Assembly (NCBI RefSeq): GCF_025398175.1
Contig: NZ_CP099735.1
Location: 248,001-312,000, forward strand
Reading direction: 5' to 3'
DNA from: Photobacterium sp. TY1-4
GTDB lineage: Bacteria > Pseudomonadota > Gammaproteobacteria > Enterobacterales > Vibrionaceae
Length of the DNA stretch: 64,000 nucleotides
Numbering within the stretch: the stretch's first letter is position 1; each line of letters opens with the position of its first letter. A program made the position numbers and the translations under genes. The notes under the pieces were generated by a model that made no database searches, was not told where the DNA came from, and was given only the letters and a program-made list of their open reading frames with translations. Shown piece by piece: positions 8,080-16,381 of the stretch.

Positions 8080-8625
8080 ATGGCACTGAAAGCCACCATT
8101 TATAAAGCACAGTTGAATGTTGCGGATCTGGACCGTCATGTTTATCTCGACCAATCGCACACACTGGCCTGTCATCCATCAGAAACCATCCAGCGGCTGA
8201 TGCTGCGCCTGCTGGCCTGGGGACTGAATGCTGATGAATCGTTGCTGTTCACCAAAGGACTGTCCGATACCGATGAGCCGGATCTCTGGCGCCGTAATTT
8301 GATGGATGAAGTCGAGTTATGGATTGAGCTCGGGCTACCGGACGAGAAACGGATCCGTCGTGCGTCACACCGGTCGCAGCAAGTGATCATTTATACCTAT
8401 GGTGATCAGGCGGCTTCCGTGTGGTGGCAGCAAAACAAAAACAAGGTTGCGCAGTTCGACAATGTTTCGGTGGTGTATATCACAGATGCTACTTTGGCTG
8501 AACTAGAAGCGATGGCGGAGCGGACCATGCAACTGCAATTGACCATTGAAGGGGAGCAAGCTTGGCTCAATGCTGCAGCCGGGAGCGCACACATTATCCC
8601 TGAGTGGTGGCGTCGCAGCGAGTAA
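8080..8625 (+). CDS. yaeQ: YaeQ family protein
   Basis: A 181-residue protein beginning MALKATIYKAQLNVADLDRH, with LACHPSETIQRLMLRLLAWG and the late WWQQNKNK and PEWWRRSE segments, all typical of YaeQ. The fold of family members resembles PD-(D/E)XK nucleases, and the D/E and QVIIYTYG strands fit that core. The physiological role is unsettled; E. coli YaeQ was first noted as a suppressor of RfaH loss. ATG 8080 is chosen because it gives the family N-terminus. The longer frame from 7933 adds unrelated residues. Confidence 0.92.
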   Translation: MALKATIYKAQLNVADLDRHVYLDQSHTLACHPSETIQRLMLRLLAWGLNADESLLFTKGLSDTDEPDLWRRNLMDEVELWIELGLPDEKRIRRASHRSQQVIIYTYGDQAASVWWQQNKNKVAQFDNVSVVYITDATLAELEAMAERTMQLQLTIEGEQAWLNAAAGSAHIIPEWWRRSE

Positions 8626-8749
8626 CTGCATGCTGCGCTTGGCTCCTGAGCCTGACGGGCAGCCATTGTTGGGCGGGTAAGTGCTGTCATGCTTGTTTCA
8701 TCGAAGTGGGGCATGGTGGAGAAAGGATATCGAAATCAAGTAAGGATGA

Positions 8750-9406
8750 ATGATGACTGCTCAAGTGCACACTCAAGCGCAGATTGTATGGGATTACCAT
8801 TTACTCAACCACCCACTGGAAAAAGGCGACTGCCTGTTGGTGCTGTGCAGTAATGACATTCGCGTGGCCGAGCATGCCGCCCAGCTGTTTCTGGAGGGGC
8901 TCGCGCCCTACATGGTGTTCTCCGGTGGTGTCGGGCGATTAACCGCAGGTCTGTTCGAGCACTCGGAAGCAGAAGCGTTTGCTCAGGTTGCGGTGGACAT
9001 GGGCGTGCCGGAGCATTGTATTCTGATTGAGCCCCAATCAACCAATACCGGCGAAAATATTCAGTTTTCCCGGGCATTGCTGGAAGCGAAAGGGCTGGAT
9101 CCGCAGCGGATCATTGTGGTCCAGAAGCCGTTTATGGAACGCCGTAGCTACGCCACTTTCATGTGCCACTGGCCGGAAAAATCAGTCGTGGTGACATCGC
9201 CGCCGCTGAGCTTTGATGATTATCCGAATGAACAGCTTTCCTATTGTGATGTAATCAACGTCATGGTCGGCGATTTGCAGCGTCTTCAACGTTATCCGGC
9301 GCTGGGATTCGCGGTTGCGCAGGAGATCCCGACACATGTTTGGCAGGCTTTTCAGTCGCTGGTTGCGTTGGGCTTTGATGAGCACCTTCTTGAGGTTGAG
9401 GTTTAA
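8750..9406 (+). CDS. ydcF: YdcF family protein (DUF218)
   Basis: A 218-residue DUF218 protein with a Rossmann-like core: DCLLVLCSNDIRVAEHAAQLF, the glycine-rich FSGGVGR, the conserved ESQSTNTGEN-like segment (EPQSTNTGENIQFSRALL) and VQKPFMERRSYATF. E. coli YdcF binds S-adenosylmethionine; no reaction is firmly assigned. There is no signal peptide or membrane anchor, unlike the SanA/YcbC members, so a cytosolic YdcF type fits best. TAAGGA precedes ATGATG. The gene ends at a terminator shared with the facing GST genes. Confidence 0.88.
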   Translation: MMTAQVHTQAQIVWDYHLLNHPLEKGDCLLVLCSNDIRVAEHAAQLFLEGLAPYMVFSGGVGRLTAGLFEHSEAEAFAQVAVDMGVPEHCILIEPQSTNTGENIQFSRALLEAKGLDPQRIIVVQKPFMERRSYATFMCHWPEKSVVVTSPPLSFDDYPNEQLSYCDVINVMVGDLQRLQRYPALGFAVAQEIPTHVWQAFQSLVALGFDEHLLEVEV

Positions 9407-9408
9407 AG

Positions 9409-9448
9409 TCGACTGCCTGTACCGACTCTGATGCAGGCAGACGATTTT
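9409..9448. terminator. Terminator between ydcF and the GST genes
   Basis: TCG-A-CTGCCTG (9409-9419) pairs with CAGGCAG-A-CGA (9434-9444) with one mismatch and a 14-base loop, followed by TTTT on the plus strand. It lies between convergent genes. Confidence 0.6.
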
Positions 9449-9454
9449 AAAGGT

Positions 9455-10123
9455 CTAGCGCGTCACCATCTTCTGGATTTCTTTGGCGCGCGCTTCGTCG
9501 CTTTGTTCCTTCCGTGGTGGCACCATAATGCCTTTTTGGCACGCCGGACGTGCCGCAAGCTCACTGAGCCAGCGCTGCAGATGTGCCAGCCCTTCGATGC
9601 TGATCCCACTCCATTCATGAATGCGGACCCATGGCCAGGTGGCGATGTCGGCAATGGTATATTCCTCACCGGCAAGGTAGCGGTGTTCAGCCAACTGGCG
9701 ATCCATCACTTCAAACAAGCGCCGGCCTTCGTGCTGGTAACGCTCAATCGCCGCGGGGATCTTTTCCGGAAAATAACGATAAAAGACATTGGCCTGTCCC
9801 ATCATGGGGCCGACACCCCCCATCTGAAACATCAGCCACTGCATGACCTGAGAACGCTGTTTGGGATCAGTCGGAAGAAACTGGCCGGTTTTTTCCGCCA
9901 GATAGAGCAAAATCGCACCAGACTCGAACACGGTAAAATTGTCGTTCTCGGTGTCGATGATGGCCGGGATCCGTCCGTTGGGATTGATGGCTGTAAATGC
10001 GGGAGACTTCTGCTCCGCTGCCATTAAATCCAGCGGATGAACCCGGTACTCTATGCCCATTTCTTCCAGCGCGATGGATATTTTGTGGCCGTTCGGCGTC
10101 GCTGCCGTATAGAGTTCAATCAT
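9455..10123 (-). CDS. Glutathione S-transferase, YfcG-like
   Basis: A 222-residue GST. The thioredoxin-fold N-terminal domain starts [21 protein letters not shown], where the TPNGHK segment is typical of the YfcG/YghU disulfide-bond oxidoreductase branch. It continues with NPNGRIPAI and the [12 protein letters not shown] glutathione-binding block. The all-helical C-terminal domain ends with [16 protein letters not shown]. YfcG-type enzymes reduce disulfides with glutathione. The Met at 10123 fits the family start and has TAAGG upstream. It begins 10 bases after the neighbouring GST gene, so the two form an operon. Confidence 0.9.
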   Translation of the reverse strand: MIELYTAATPNGHKISIALEEMGIEYRVHPLDLMAAEQKSPAFTAINPNGRIPAIIDTENDNFTVFESGAILLYLAEKTGQFLPTDPKQRSQVMQWLMFQMGGVGPMMGQANVFYRYFPEKIPAAIERYQHEGRRLFEVMDRQLAEHRYLAGEEYTIADIATWPWVRIHEWSGISIEGLAHLQRWLSELAARPACQKGIMVPPRKEQSDEARAKEIQKMVTR

Positions 10124-10133
10124 GACGCAAGCC

Positions 10134-10745
10134 TTAGCGGTTAAAGGATGGACGGCTGGTGACGCGCTGGTACCAGGCAAGCAGATGCGGCTGGCTGTCG
10201 TCGAGTTCGATATTCAGGTTTTTCATGAAGCTGCACAGGATCGCGGCGGTGATGTCGACGATTGTGAATTTTTCTCCGGCCAGATAAGGGCTTTGACTCA
10301 GGCGCTGCTCCAGCGTCGGCAGGAATCCGATCAAGCGTTGGCGCGACTCTTCTCCCCAGGCTGCGACGCAGTTTTCACGATCCTGGTAAATTCCGCTGAT
10401 GTTGCGAAACGCTTGCATCGCGACCAACAGACCTTTCAACTCGACCACACGATGCCACATTTCAACCTGAGCTTTTTCCAGCGGTGTATCGCCAAATAGG
10501 GAGGTCTCTGCCGGGAAGGTTTCATCGAAATAGCGGCAAATGGCGACCGACTCGCAGATGGTGGTGCCGTCATCCAGTTCCAGAACAGGGATCAGGCCAT
10601 TGAGGCTCTTTTCCCGAAATGAATCGCTCAGGTTCTCCCCACCGCGAATATCCACATGTTGTCGTTCGACCTCAATCTCTTTTTCAGCCAGAAATACGTT
10701 GACCCGACGCGCGCTTGGCGACAGTGCAAGTTCGTAGATTTTCAT
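10134..10745 (-). CDS. Glutathione S-transferase
   Basis: A 203-residue GST. The N-terminal domain reads [24 protein letters not shown], with [28 protein letters not shown] as the glutathione-binding strand-helix block. The C-terminal helical domain has the conserved [10 protein letters not shown]-cap motif. It is the first gene of a two-GST operon divergent from a TetR-family regulator. That layout suggests induction by an electrophile or toxic small molecule sensed by the regulator; the ligand is unknown. Confidence 0.9.
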   Translation of the reverse strand: MKIYELALSPSARRVNVFLAEKEIEVERQHVDIRGGENLSDSFREKSLNGLIPVLELDDGTTICESVAICRYFDETFPAETSLFGDTPLEKAQVEMWHRVVELKGLLVAMQAFRNISGIYQDRENCVAAWGEESRQRLIGFLPTLEQRLSQSPYLAGEKFTIVDITAAILCSFMKNLNIELDDSQPHLLAWYQRVTSRPSFNR

Positions 10746-10757
10746 TATTCTTCCTTT

Positions 10758-10805
10758 ATCAGAACGATCGTTTAGATTAAAATCTAATTCATATCAGAAT
10801 GATCG
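10758..10805. promoter_or_regulatory. Probable TetR-family operator between divergent genes
   Basis: Between the GST and tetR genes lies a 16-bp perfect inverted repeat TTAGATTAAAATCTAA (10772-10787). Around it is a 13-bp direct repeat ATCAGAAYGATCG at 10758-10770 and 10793-10805. The first copy continues into the palindrome AACGATCGTT. This symmetry in the only shared promoter region is what autoregulated TetR operators look like. Binding by the adjacent regulator is inferred. Confidence 0.72.
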
Positions 10806-10848
10806 GTCAAGAAAAAGATCGCTTGTTTAGCCGTCAAGAGAGGACAAC

Positions 10849-11442
10849 ATGGCCCGTACCAAGAATTTTGACCGCGAGGAAAAACTCCTCGAGGCAATGG
10901 CGCTGTTCTGGCAGCAGGGCTACGCCGATACATCGATCGCTGATTTGGTGAACCATTTGGGGATCAACCGTTTCAGCTTGTATAACGCCTATACCGACAA
11001 AGAAACGCTCTACCGGGAAGCGCTGGATTACTACCTGTACAAAATCTCATTTCCCAGGATCTCGCAGGCACTGCCTGAATCGGCTGGATTGGCTCAGTTA
11101 ATTGATTACTTGAAAGATTTTGCCCAATTGCAACGGGAACAGCCCTGTGGTTGCTTTGTACAAAACGCCATTTTGGAGCGGGCATTTCGGGATGAGGACG
11201 TGCTGAAAGCTGGTGGGCTGTTGTATCAGACCTTGTCGGAGCGATTTCGCCAGGCTCTGGAAACCGCGCAGCAGTACCAGGAAATCAGCCCGACTCTGGA
11301 TCCATTGGTCTTTAGCCATTTTTTGGTGATGCAGATACAGGGGATCCGTGTGCTGGGCAAGGCGAGACAGTACGAGATGATTGACCATGCGATGGCGGTG
11401 TTGCTGCAGGTGATTGAGGCGCAGCGGGTTCAGGCTCCCTGA
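10849..11442 (+). CDS. TetR/AcrR family transcriptional regulator
   Basis: A 197-residue regulator. The N-terminal helix-turn-helix (about 8-55) reads LLEAMALFWQQGYADTSIADL with GINRFSLYNAYTDKETLY, matching the TetR DNA-binding signature. The remainder is a helical ligand-binding and dimer domain with a Cys-containing PCGCFVQNA segment, close to the YxaF/LmrA-like branch (TetR C-terminal domain with GCF/GCL). It is divergent from two GST genes, which it likely represses together with itself. An inducing electrophile or quinone is plausible given the targets but not shown. Confidence 0.92.
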   Translation: MARTKNFDREEKLLEAMALFWQQGYADTSIADLVNHLGINRFSLYNAYTDKETLYREALDYYLYKISFPRISQALPESAGLAQLIDYLKDFAQLQREQPCGCFVQNAILERAFRDEDVLKAGGLLYQTLSERFRQALETAQQYQEISPTLDPLVFSHFLVMQIQGIRVLGKARQYEMIDHAMAVLLQVIEAQRVQAP

Positions 11443-11455
11443 GACAAGGAGCCTG
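11431..11455. other. Hairpin between tetR and tenA
   Basis: CAGGCTCC (11431-11438) and GGAGCCTG (11448-11455) form a perfect 8-bp stem whose loop contains the tetR stop codon. No T-run follows on either strand, so it is only a weak terminator candidate for the convergent tetR and tenA genes. Confidence 0.45.
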
Positions 11456-11474
11456 ACAAGTGGCGCTGGTGATG

Positions 11475-12140
11475 CTAGCGGGCGGCATTCATCCCTTGCT
11501 GCCAGAACGCGACTTCCATTCGGGTGGCGGTGCGGAAAATGTCACACAGTCGCTGTCCGCGCGTACTGCTCAGTGGAATTTCAGCCAACATACGATCCAG
11601 CCGCGCGATGGTTTCCTGGGTTCCGACCTGGAATTCGTCGCCACTGTAGAGTTCAATCCAACTGCGGTACGGGTTCCCCTCCAGACGTGTGGTTTCACGC
11701 TGGATGAGCTGATGCCCGATCACGGCGTAACCAATAGCGCAAGGGGCCAGCGCGGCGAACAAATCGACCCGATCGCCGGCCATCCCGGTATCCAGGACAT
11801 AACGGGTATAGCTTACAGTACCGAAATCTTCCGGTTCCGCTTCCATATCGGACTCGGTCAGGCCCCATTGGCCGCAGTATTCCACATGGTGGTTCATTTC
11901 CGTATCCAGCAGGGCGGCCAGGCTTGGCAGCGGCTCCCGCATTTCTTCCAGTGTCCGGGACTTGAAAATGGCCAGGGCAAATGCGCGCGCGTAGTGTTTA
12001 AGAAACAAAAAGTCCTGCTTCAGGTAGTGCAGGTAGGCATGCTTATTCAGCTCGCCCGAGGCCAGCTGCTGGACAAACGGGTGCTCGATATAGTCCTGCC
12101 AGTCGTCCCGACAGGCGTTGATCAGGTCTTTGTGATTCAT
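11475..12140 (-). CDS. tenA: TenA/thiaminase II family aminohydrolase
   Basis: A 221-residue all-helical TenA protein: QQLASGELNKHAYLHYLKQDFLFLKHYARAF, with the Cys-containing ALAPCAIGYAVIG block and the YRSWIELYSGDEF segment of the active site. TenA hydrolyses aminopyrimidine breakdown products of thiamin to hydroxymethylpyrimidine (HMP). It is the last gene of a TPP-riboswitch operon with the ThiXYZ importer, consistent with pyrimidine salvage. The Met at 12140 has AAGGA eight bases upstream; a Met at 12161 has no such site. Confidence 0.93.
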   Translation of the reverse strand: MNHKDLINACRDDWQDYIEHPFVQQLASGELNKHAYLHYLKQDFLFLKHYARAFALAIFKSRTLEEMREPLPSLAALLDTEMNHHVEYCGQWGLTESDMEAEPEDFGTVSYTRYVLDTGMAGDRVDLFAALAPCAIGYAVIGHQLIQRETTRLEGNPYRSWIELYSGDEFQVGTQETIARLDRMLAEIPLSSTRGQRLCDIFRTATRMEVAFWQQGMNAAR

Positions 12141-12165
12141 CGGTGTGTTCCTTGATGTCATGTGA

Positions 12166-13107
12166 TTAGTAGGTCAGGACGTAATCTTTAGCTTGCGGGA
12201 GCGTGTGAATGATCTTGTGCTGCTTCATGAAGGCGGCATAGTCGTCATAACGCTTAAGCTCAACGGCACCCGGACGCAGAGCAAAACGGGTCAGCGTATC
12301 TTCCCAGGCCCGACGGTTGAGATCGTTATTGAGGGTGTCCGGCGCGTAGGCGACAAATTCCTGCCAGGCTTTCTCAGGGTGATTGATCAGGTACACGGTT
12401 GCTTTTTCAATCGCTTTGTTGAACTTGTTGATGGTTTCCGGATTGTATTTGTGTTTATTGGCCACAAAGATCAGCTCGTCATACGGCGGGACGCCATGTT
12501 CTTCCGGATAGAACGCGGTGGCTTCATAGCCTTCCAGTTCTAGCTGGTTCAGCTCGAAGTTACGCAGGCCGCCCCAAATTGCATCGACTTTGCCTGATGC
12601 CAGCGAGGAGGAGAGTGCCCAGCCAACATTGATGATTTTGACGGAATCCATCGAGACCTGATCTGAAGCAAGCATGGTGCCGATCGTGGCATCTTCACTG
12701 CCGCCGATTGCCACGCCGATTTTTTTGCCTTTCAAATCGGCGAGGCTGCGAATGCCGGATTTATCCAGCACAATCAATGAGTTCAGCGGGCCGGAAATGA
12801 GGGTGGCCGAGCGGACCAATGGCAGTTCAGCTGCGATGCTGGAGATCAGCGTACTTTGATAGGACACGGCCAAATCAATTTTCCCGGCAGCAACCAGTTT
12901 ATCCGGAATGCTGGGATCAGCCGGCTCCTGAATCACCACTTCCAGTCCCTGCTCAGCAAACCAGCCTTTTTCCTGGGCCAGAATAATCGGGCCGTGGTTG
13001 GGATTGACGAACCAGTCGAGCATTAAGGTGACCTTTTCAGCGGCTGCCTGGAACGATGCCAGCGATAAGGAGATCGCGGCAACGCTTTGAAGTAACTGCT
13101 TTTTCAT
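12166..13107 (-). CDS. thiY: ThiY-type substrate-binding protein, pyrimidine ABC importer
   Basis: A 313-residue periplasmic binding protein of the NMT1/ThiY family. The signal peptide MKKQLLQSVAAISLSLASFQAAA is followed by VTLMLDWFVNPNHGPIILAQEKGWF, the family hallmark near the ligand site. The SGPLNSLIVLD and LKGKKIGVAIGGSEDAT segments also fit. ThiY binds N-formyl-4-amino-5-aminomethyl-2-methylpyrimidine. It lies between thiX and tenA, so the captured pyrimidine would be imported and deformylated or deaminated for thiamin synthesis. Confidence 0.92.
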   Translation of the reverse strand: MKKQLLQSVAAISLSLASFQAAAEKVTLMLDWFVNPNHGPIILAQEKGWFAEQGLEVVIQEPADPSIPDKLVAAGKIDLAVSYQSTLISSIAAELPLVRSATLISGPLNSLIVLDKSGIRSLADLKGKKIGVAIGGSEDATIGTMLASDQVSMDSVKIINVGWALSSSLASGKVDAIWGGLRNFELNQLELEGYEATAFYPEEHGVPPYDELIFVANKHKYNPETINKFNKAIEKATVYLINHPEKAWQEFVAYAPDTLNNDLNRRAWEDTLTRFALRPGAVELKRYDDYAAFMKQHKIIHTLPQAKDYVLTY

Positions 13108-13134
13108 ATGAATTTCCTGTTGATGTTATCTGTG

Positions 13135-13983
13135 TTATTGGTTTTGCCACGGAATGGCTTTTTTCAGCAGGCCGTCGGCAATGAAGTAAAAACTGATGGA
13201 GAAGAATGCCAGGATGAACAGGGCGGCAAACATCTCATCGACGAACATGCGGGCGTTGGCTTGCAGCATCAGATAGCCCAGCCCTTCGCTCGAACCCACC
13301 CATTCGCCGATGACTGCGCCGATTGGGGCCACCACCACAGCAACCCGAATACCCGAAGCCAGTGCCGGCAGGGCGGCAGGCAGGCGGATCTGCCACAGCA
13401 GCTGCCAGCGCGTGGCACCCATGGTGCGGGCCAGATCCAGATAGCCGGTCGGCGTTTGCCGCAACCCGTCGTAACAACAAGTGGTGACGGGGAAAAAGAT
13501 GATCAGGGCGGCCATCACGACTTTCGAGGCAATGCCGTAACCGAGCCATAGCATCAGGATCGGCGCAATCGCAAAGACCGGAATGGCCTGGCTGGTGATC
13601 AAGATCGGCAGCAGCCAGCGGCGCAACGGGGCAAACAGCAACATTTGCAGGGCGAAAAACAGCCCCATCGCTAACCCCAGTAACAGGCCGAGTAATACCT
13701 CGGTGCTGGTGACCAGGGTGTGGTGCCAGAGCACATCAAACCGGGTGACTAGCTTGTTTAGCACTGCAACCGGTCCCGGCAGGATAAAAGGTGGCAGTGA
13801 AAACAGCATCACGGCAGCCTGCCAGAGACTGATAATCACCCCGAAGCTGATGAGTACCCGCAGTACTTTTCGGGAAAACCCGCTTCGGCTGATCGTCCGG
13901 GCCGACGCCGCAGGCGGCTGAAACGGCTGCAATGGCCGTTTGGTCATGGGCTCGAGGGTGTCCTGAGGAAGGCTGTCAGCCAT
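13135..13983 (-). CDS. thiX: ThiX-type ABC transporter permease
   Basis: A 282-residue inner-membrane permease of the SsuC/TauC type with about six hydrophobic segments. The cytoplasmic EAA loop reads LDLARTMGATRWQLLWQIRLPAALPALASG, the ATPase contact site. The Met at 13983 overlaps the end of thiZ by eight bases, implying translational coupling, and is preferred over the Met at 14004. It pairs with ThiZ and ThiY to import a formylaminopyrimidine thiamin precursor. Confidence 0.92.
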   Translation of the reverse strand: MADSLPQDTLEPMTKRPLQPFQPPAASARTISRSGFSRKVLRVLISFGVIISLWQAAVMLFSLPPFILPGPVAVLNKLVTRFDVLWHHTLVTSTEVLLGLLLGLAMGLFFALQMLLFAPLRRWLLPILITSQAIPVFAIAPILMLWLGYGIASKVVMAALIIFFPVTTCCYDGLRQTPTGYLDLARTMGATRWQLLWQIRLPAALPALASGIRVAVVVAPIGAVIGEWVGSSEGLGYLMLQANARMFVDEMFAALFILAFFSISFYFIADGLLKKAIPWQNQ

Positions 13984-14752
13984 AGTCACGCTCCAGTTGG
14001 TCAATAATCATCTGCTGGTGGGCCGCCATTTGCGCGTCAAATGATCGCGGCGGCACGGATTGCGGGACAGCCAATCGGGCCAGCTGTGCCGGGCTACCGG
14101 ACATCAGGTAGATGTGATGTGCCAGCCGCAGGGCTTCCTGTGGATCATGGGTGATTAACAGCACGGTACGATCCTGCAATAACTCGGCGGCCAGGCTCTG
14201 TAGTTTGTGGCGGGTGACAGCGTCGAGCGCGGAAAAGGGCTCGTCCATCAGGACCAGTGGCTTGTCCTGCATCAGGGTCCGAGCCAGGGCCACACGCTGG
14301 CGCATCCCCCCGGAGAGCTGATCCGGTCTGACTGCATGGAAATCTGCCAGACCGACGGCCGCCAGCAACGACATCGCCCGGGTTGCATCCGGTGTTGTGG
14401 CGCCTGAACCCAGCCGCTGGCTGAGGCAGACGTTGTCCAGCACGGACAGCCACGGCAGTAACAGATCCTGCTGGGCCATATAGGCGACGCGGTCTTGCAA
14501 TGGTTGCTCATCCGATGTGAGCAACTGTCCCTGCCAGAGCACCGCATCTCCACTCAGTCCGGCCAGGTGACGCAGCAGCGTGGTTTTTCCACAGCCGCTT
14601 TTACCCAACAGGCAAGTCCATTGTCCGGCCGGTAAGGTCAGGTTTAGATCATCGAAAACGGCGGTCGCTGCATCCCGGTAACGAAGCGAGGCATGATTCA
14701 GGCTGACCTGAACCGGGGGTGGGTGCCCCCCGACTGCTGGCGATAACATCAT
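13976..14752 (-). CDS. thiZ: ThiZ-type ABC transporter ATPase
   Basis: A 258-residue ATP-binding subunit. Walker A is LLGKSGCGKTTLLRHLAG, the Q-loop is YMAQQDLLLPWLSV, the signature is QLSGGMRQRVALARTL, Walker B is LVLMDEPFSALD, and the switch His is in LLITHDPQEA. The QQDLLLPW Q-loop is typical of the nitrate/sulfonate/pyrimidine importer branch. Its start overlaps the thiD stop by four bases (ATGA), so it is coupled to thiD in the TPP-controlled operon. Confidence 0.93.
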   Translation of the reverse strand: MMLSPAVGGHPPPVQVSLNHASLRYRDAATAVFDDLNLTLPAGQWTCLLGKSGCGKTTLLRHLAGLSGDAVLWQGQLLTSDEQPLQDRVAYMAQQDLLLPWLSVLDNVCLSQRLGSGATTPDATRAMSLLAAVGLADFHAVRPDQLSGGMRQRVALARTLMQDKPLVLMDEPFSALDAVTRHKLQSLAAELLQDRTVLLITHDPQEALRLAHHIYLMSGSPAQLARLAVPQSVPPRSFDAQMAAHQQMIIDQLERDYG

Positions 14753-15594
14753 GCACGCTCCGGCTGGTAGTGCCCGTGAAAGAAGTGGTGAACCGGGCCG
14801 TGTCCGGCGCCGATTTGCAGTTCATCAGCATGGCGGATGGCTTCGGTGATATAGGTTTTGGCATGTTGAACGGCGTCGTTCAGTGCATAACCCTGGGCCA
14901 GGAAGGAGGCGATGGCTGCGGATAAGGTGCAGCCGGTTCCGTGAGTGTTGTGGGTGTCAATCCGTGGGTGACTGAAGCGGATCACCTGTTCGGCGCTGAT
15001 CAGTAAATCGGTGCTTTCTTGTGTTTGGGATAGGTGGCCCCCTTTGAGCAGAACGGATCCGGCACCCAACCCGCGCAGAGCTTCGACCAGCTGCGCCATC
15101 TCGACTTCGGTCTGAGGAATATCTGTATTCAGCAGCGCGGCGGCCTCCGGCAGATTCGGGGTGATCACATCTGCCAGTGGCAACAGGGTTGATTTCAGGG
15201 TTTCAATCGCATCCCGTTGGAGCAGCAGATCGCCGCTGGTTGCAACCATGACCGGGTCAACGACCAGAAACTGAGGCTGGTACTGGCAAAGTTTATCCGC
15301 CACGGTCTGAATGATGGCGGCGTCACTGAGCATGCCGATTTTTACCGCTTTGACATCCAGATCACTGAATACCGTATCCAGCTGCTCGGCAACAAATTCC
15401 GGGGAAATATTGAAGATCCCGGTCACGCCTTGGGTATTTTGTGCGGTCAGGGCGGAAATGACAGAGCAAGCGTATCCGCCGGTGGCTGAGATTGCTTTGA
15501 TGTCTGCTTGAATACCGGCGCCACCGCCACTGTCAGAACCGGCAATGGTTAACGTAATTGGTGTTGTTGATTGAGCTGCTGATTGAACGGCCAT
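14749..15594 (-). CDS. thiD: HMP/HMP-phosphate kinase
   Basis: A 281-residue ribokinase-fold enzyme that phosphorylates HMP twice to HMP pyrophosphate, the pyrimidine half of thiamin. ITLTIAGSDSGGGAGIQADIKA is the N-terminal substrate block, VVDPVMVATSGD and TPNLPEA follow, and the catalytic anion hole is THGTGCTLSAAIA. It is the first gene after a TPP riboswitch and is followed, in coupled fashion, by thiZXY and tenA. AGGGG lies upstream of the ATG and may be sequestered by the riboswitch. Confidence 0.95.
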   Translation of the reverse strand: MAVQSAAQSTTPITLTIAGSDSGGGAGIQADIKAISATGGYACSVISALTAQNTQGVTGIFNISPEFVAEQLDTVFSDLDVKAVKIGMLSDAAIIQTVADKLCQYQPQFLVVDPVMVATSGDLLLQRDAIETLKSTLLPLADVITPNLPEAAALLNTDIPQTEVEMAQLVEALRGLGAGSVLLKGGHLSQTQESTDLLISAEQVIRFSHPRIDTHNTHGTGCTLSAAIASFLAQGYALNDAVQHAKTYITEAIRHADELQIGAGHGPVHHFFHGHYQPERA

Positions 15595-15675
15595 ATCTAC
15601 CCCTAACGATATCGCGCAGGGTAGCAGGTGTCCGGGATTGCCCGATAGAGCGCGGGCAGGGGCGAGACACGGTTG

Positions 15676-15760
15676 CTAGTTCCCTACGCCATTATTAAAT
15701 GGATCAGGTTCAACGGGTCCCACCGAAGTGGTCTCAGCCTATGGCTCCCCGACTAACTTA
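15676..15760 (-). promoter_or_regulatory. TPP (THI-box) riboswitch
   Basis: Read on the minus strand, the leader carries the conserved TPP aptamer blocks in order: GGGGAGC, the pyrimidine-sensing GGCTGAGA, ACCCGTTGAACCTGATC, and the 3' end GGCGTAGGGAA. The variable arm folds as ACCACTTCGGTGG. It lies about 80 bases upstream of thiD. Between aptamer and gene, CCCCT (15658-15662) is complementary to the thiD ribosome site AGGGG (15600-15604), a plausible but unproven expression platform. TPP binding should switch the thiD-thiZXY-tenA operon off. Confidence 0.95.
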
Positions 15761-16018
15761 CCTAAATTGTTGATTCTTTATACTGGGCACGCAATTTTTC
15801 GTGCCAGAAGCGGATGTATTCTACCCTTGTTTTTCACAGCAGAGCAAACCGAAAAAGGAATTATTCTGACCAAGCGCTGAACTTTGCACCGCAGTGGTCT
15901 GTGGTTGAGAAAAATAGGGTTGAGAAAAAATAAGCTTGAGCATAAATTGGGTTGAACATGAATCGGGTTGAATGGTCGTACGAAGTAACAGACAACATCA
16001 CACAGTTAGGGACATATC
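15761..16018. other. Intergenic region upstream of the TPP leader and the VOC gene
   Basis: This holds the presumed thiD promoter (minus strand) and the promoter of the plus-strand VOC gene. Apart from the 16-bp repeat array at 15903-15975, I recognise no gene or RNA. Confidence 0.4.
15903..15975. repeat. Degenerate 16-bp tandem repeat array, five units
   Basis: The box GGTTGA (once GCTTGA) starts at 15903, 15918, 15934, 15950 and 15966, so the period is 15, 16, 16 and 16 bp. After each box comes an A-rich spacer, for example GGTTGAGAAAAATAG. The array lies 44 bases upstream of the VOC-family gene and 140 bases upstream of the TPP leader. Confidence 0.75.
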
Positions 16019-16378
16019 ATGAGTCAGATGCATCAGGACAAGATTAACTATGTTGAGTTTCCGGCGGCCGATCTGGAAGCAACGAAGCAGTTTTTCCAGC
16101 AGGCTTTCGGCTGGGCGTTCACCGACTACGGTGAAGATTACACGGCATTTTCCAATCAAGGACTGGATGGCGGTTTTTATCGTGCCCCGCTCAAATCAAC
16201 GACGCAGCAAGGCGCTGCGCTGATCGTGCTGTATAGCGCCCATCTTGAACAAACCCAAGCCAAGGTTGAAGCGGCCGGCGGCCAGATTGTGAAGCCGATT
16301 TTTGAATTCCCGGGCGGACGGCGTTTTCAGTTTTTTGAACCCAGTGGCAATGAGTTGGCGGTGTGGTCAGATCAATAA
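16019..16378 (+). CDS. VOC family (glyoxalase-like) protein
   Basis: A 119-residue single VOC unit: KINYVEFPAADLEATKQFFQQAFGW is the first beta-alpha-beta half and VEAAGGQIVKPIFEFPGGRRFQFFEPSGNELAVWS the second. His/Glu metal-site positions are only partly kept; the final Glu in GNELAVW is present. The family includes glyoxalases, dioxygenases and binding proteins, and the substrate cannot be read from sequence. TTAGGG lies upstream of the ATG. It is a single gene ending in a hairpin. Confidence 0.85.
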   Translation: MSQMHQDKINYVEFPAADLEATKQFFQQAFGWAFTDYGEDYTAFSNQGLDGGFYRAPLKSTTQQGAALIVLYSAHLEQTQAKVEAAGGQIVKPIFEFPGGRRFQFFEPSGNELAVWSDQ

Positions 16379-16381
16379 TGG

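Noticed and set aside
11460..12155. 231-codon plus-strand frame over tenA
   Set aside because: Mirrors tenA on the other strand; tenA has family motifs, a ribosome site and operon context.
15903..15975. CRISPR array
   Set aside because: The units are 15-16 bp and directly tandem with no unique spacers, and there are no cas genes.
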